64,000 nucleotides of DNA from Ichthyophthirius multifiliis (lineage: Eukaryota > Ciliophora > Oligohymenophorea > Hymenostomatida): NCBI RefSeq assembly GCF_000220395.1, contig NW_004085885.1, positions 62,001 to 126,000 of the forward strand, in the 5' to 3' direction. The position numbers and the translations under genes are program-made. The number at the start of each line of letters is the position of its first letter. Position 1 is the stretch's first letter. Positions 63,291 through 64,000 of this stretch are shown here, in pieces. The notes below the pieces were generated by a model. It saw only the letters and a program-made list of their open reading frames with translations. It was not told the origin of the DNA and ran no database searches.

Positions 63291-64000
63291 AAAATAGGTC
63301 TTATAATATATATATAAAAAATTTAAAAATTTTGTTTTTAAAAAAGTAAAATAATGTGCTTAGAATATTAAGTGGGAAAAGAAAAATAATTGATTTGAAG
63401 ATAATTTTGATAATTAAAAGGATATATAATATAAAATATTTAAATTTCCTTTATTAATAAATTATCTTTAAAAGAAAGATGATTTATAAGATATTATTTA
63501 GTGTAATATTTTTGTTAAGTAAATGTATGTTTGATTGATTTTATTATTAATTATTTTAATTTTTATATTAGAAAAACTTATTGAATTATGTATATACATG
63601 ATATATTATCAAATCTATTTTTTAAAAAAATAAAAATAGTTTTTGGTTTATTGTATTATTAAATATTTTGATTTTTTTTATTGTTACTCTTTTTATAAAA
63701 ATAATTAAATAATAAGGGAAATATTTATTACTTTATATAATATTTTACTTATATGTTGATGTCTTTAGTATTAAATATAATTTTTTTATAGGTATAATGA
63801 TATTTTTTCTTAGATTAAATATAAATATATTTACATTTACATTTTAAAATGAATTTAGTTATAAATTAATTTAAAATTTAATTTTTATTTTATATTGTTA
63901 AATAGAATACATATTTGTTAAGATTTAATAATTATATAATATACTTTTTAAATAATTTTATGTCTTAAAAAAATTTAGATTTATATATATTTTTTTTATT
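63291..64000. other. AT-rich window end
   Basis: No gene-like frame, RNA or repeat beyond ordinary A/T runs is visible up to the window edge. Confidence 0.45.

Noticed and set aside
1-64000. Organellar or bacterial origin of the DNA
   Set aside because: Introns, TTLL, Rab, CFAP47 and CDK genes and three nuclear-type tRNA-Glu genes show nuclear DNA; TGA acts as stop, unlike ciliate mitochondria where it is Trp.

Overview
This window is nuclear DNA of a ciliate. In-frame TAA and TAG read as glutamine and only TGA ends genes (genetic code 6). The base composition is extremely AT-rich, roughly 80 to 85% by eye. Introns are very short (mostly about 40 to 90 bp), begin with GT and end with AG. The gene content (axonemal CFAP47, a tubulin ligase-like protein, a four-domain calcium-type channel, Rab) and the compact layout suggest an oligohymenophorean macronuclear scaffold, such as Tetrahymena or Ichthyophthirius. 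The strong AT bias leans towards Ichthyophthirius, but I cannot prove the species. I translated by hand with code 6 and placed introns by frame continuity. Start and stop positions of the well-supported genes should be good to a few bases. Exon ends of the weaker genes are less certain.

Layout, left to right. 1-1995: 3' part of an unknown gene (+). 2548-3215: possible poly-Asn gene (-). 3682-4143: thioredoxin-fold (nucleoredoxin/tryparedoxin-like) protein (+). 5763-7009: RAP-domain protein (-). 7225-9142: large protein with repeated CTF-x-P motifs (-). 9383-10307: coiled-coil protein (-). 10723-11445: unknown protein (+). 11446-13788: AT-rich stretch with two weak candidate genes. 13789-23253: complete eight-exon CFAP47 homolog (+), the dominant feature. 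23759-24307: small protein (-). 25772-25844: tRNA-Glu. 26082-28036: TTLL-family protein (-), divergent from a complete CLU homolog at 28265-32352 (+). 32833-34651: three small + genes, the last a mitochondrial UPF0434/preY-like protein. 34885-38306: CDK-type kinase with a long Asn/Gln-rich tail (-). 38460-38736: two tandem tRNA-Glu copies (-). 38903-41689: two candidate genes (-). 42734-45334: multipass membrane protein (+). 45525-46974: ITPase (-). 47565-48514: Rab21-like GTPase (-). 50057-51058: intronless cysteine synthase/CBS-like enzyme (+). 51385-57467: four-domain voltage-gated cation channel (-). 57863-58496: F-box protein (-). 58814-60756: Sec14/CRAL-TRIO protein with an Asn/Gln-rich tail (-). 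The remainder holds one weak gene and AT-rich DNA.

The genes do not form a pathway cluster; they are independently transcribed eukaryotic genes. Several serve cilia and membranes (CFAP47, TTLL, channel, Rab, Sec14), others mitochondria (CLU, preY-like, RAP) or housekeeping (ITPase, CBS-like enzyme, CDK). I see no mobile element, CRISPR array or viral gene. The most notable points are a polyglutamine tract spelled almost wholly with reassigned stop codons, a channel whose first-repeat selectivity glutamate is replaced (apparent T/E/E/E filter), and a tandem tRNA duplication in which one copy is decaying.
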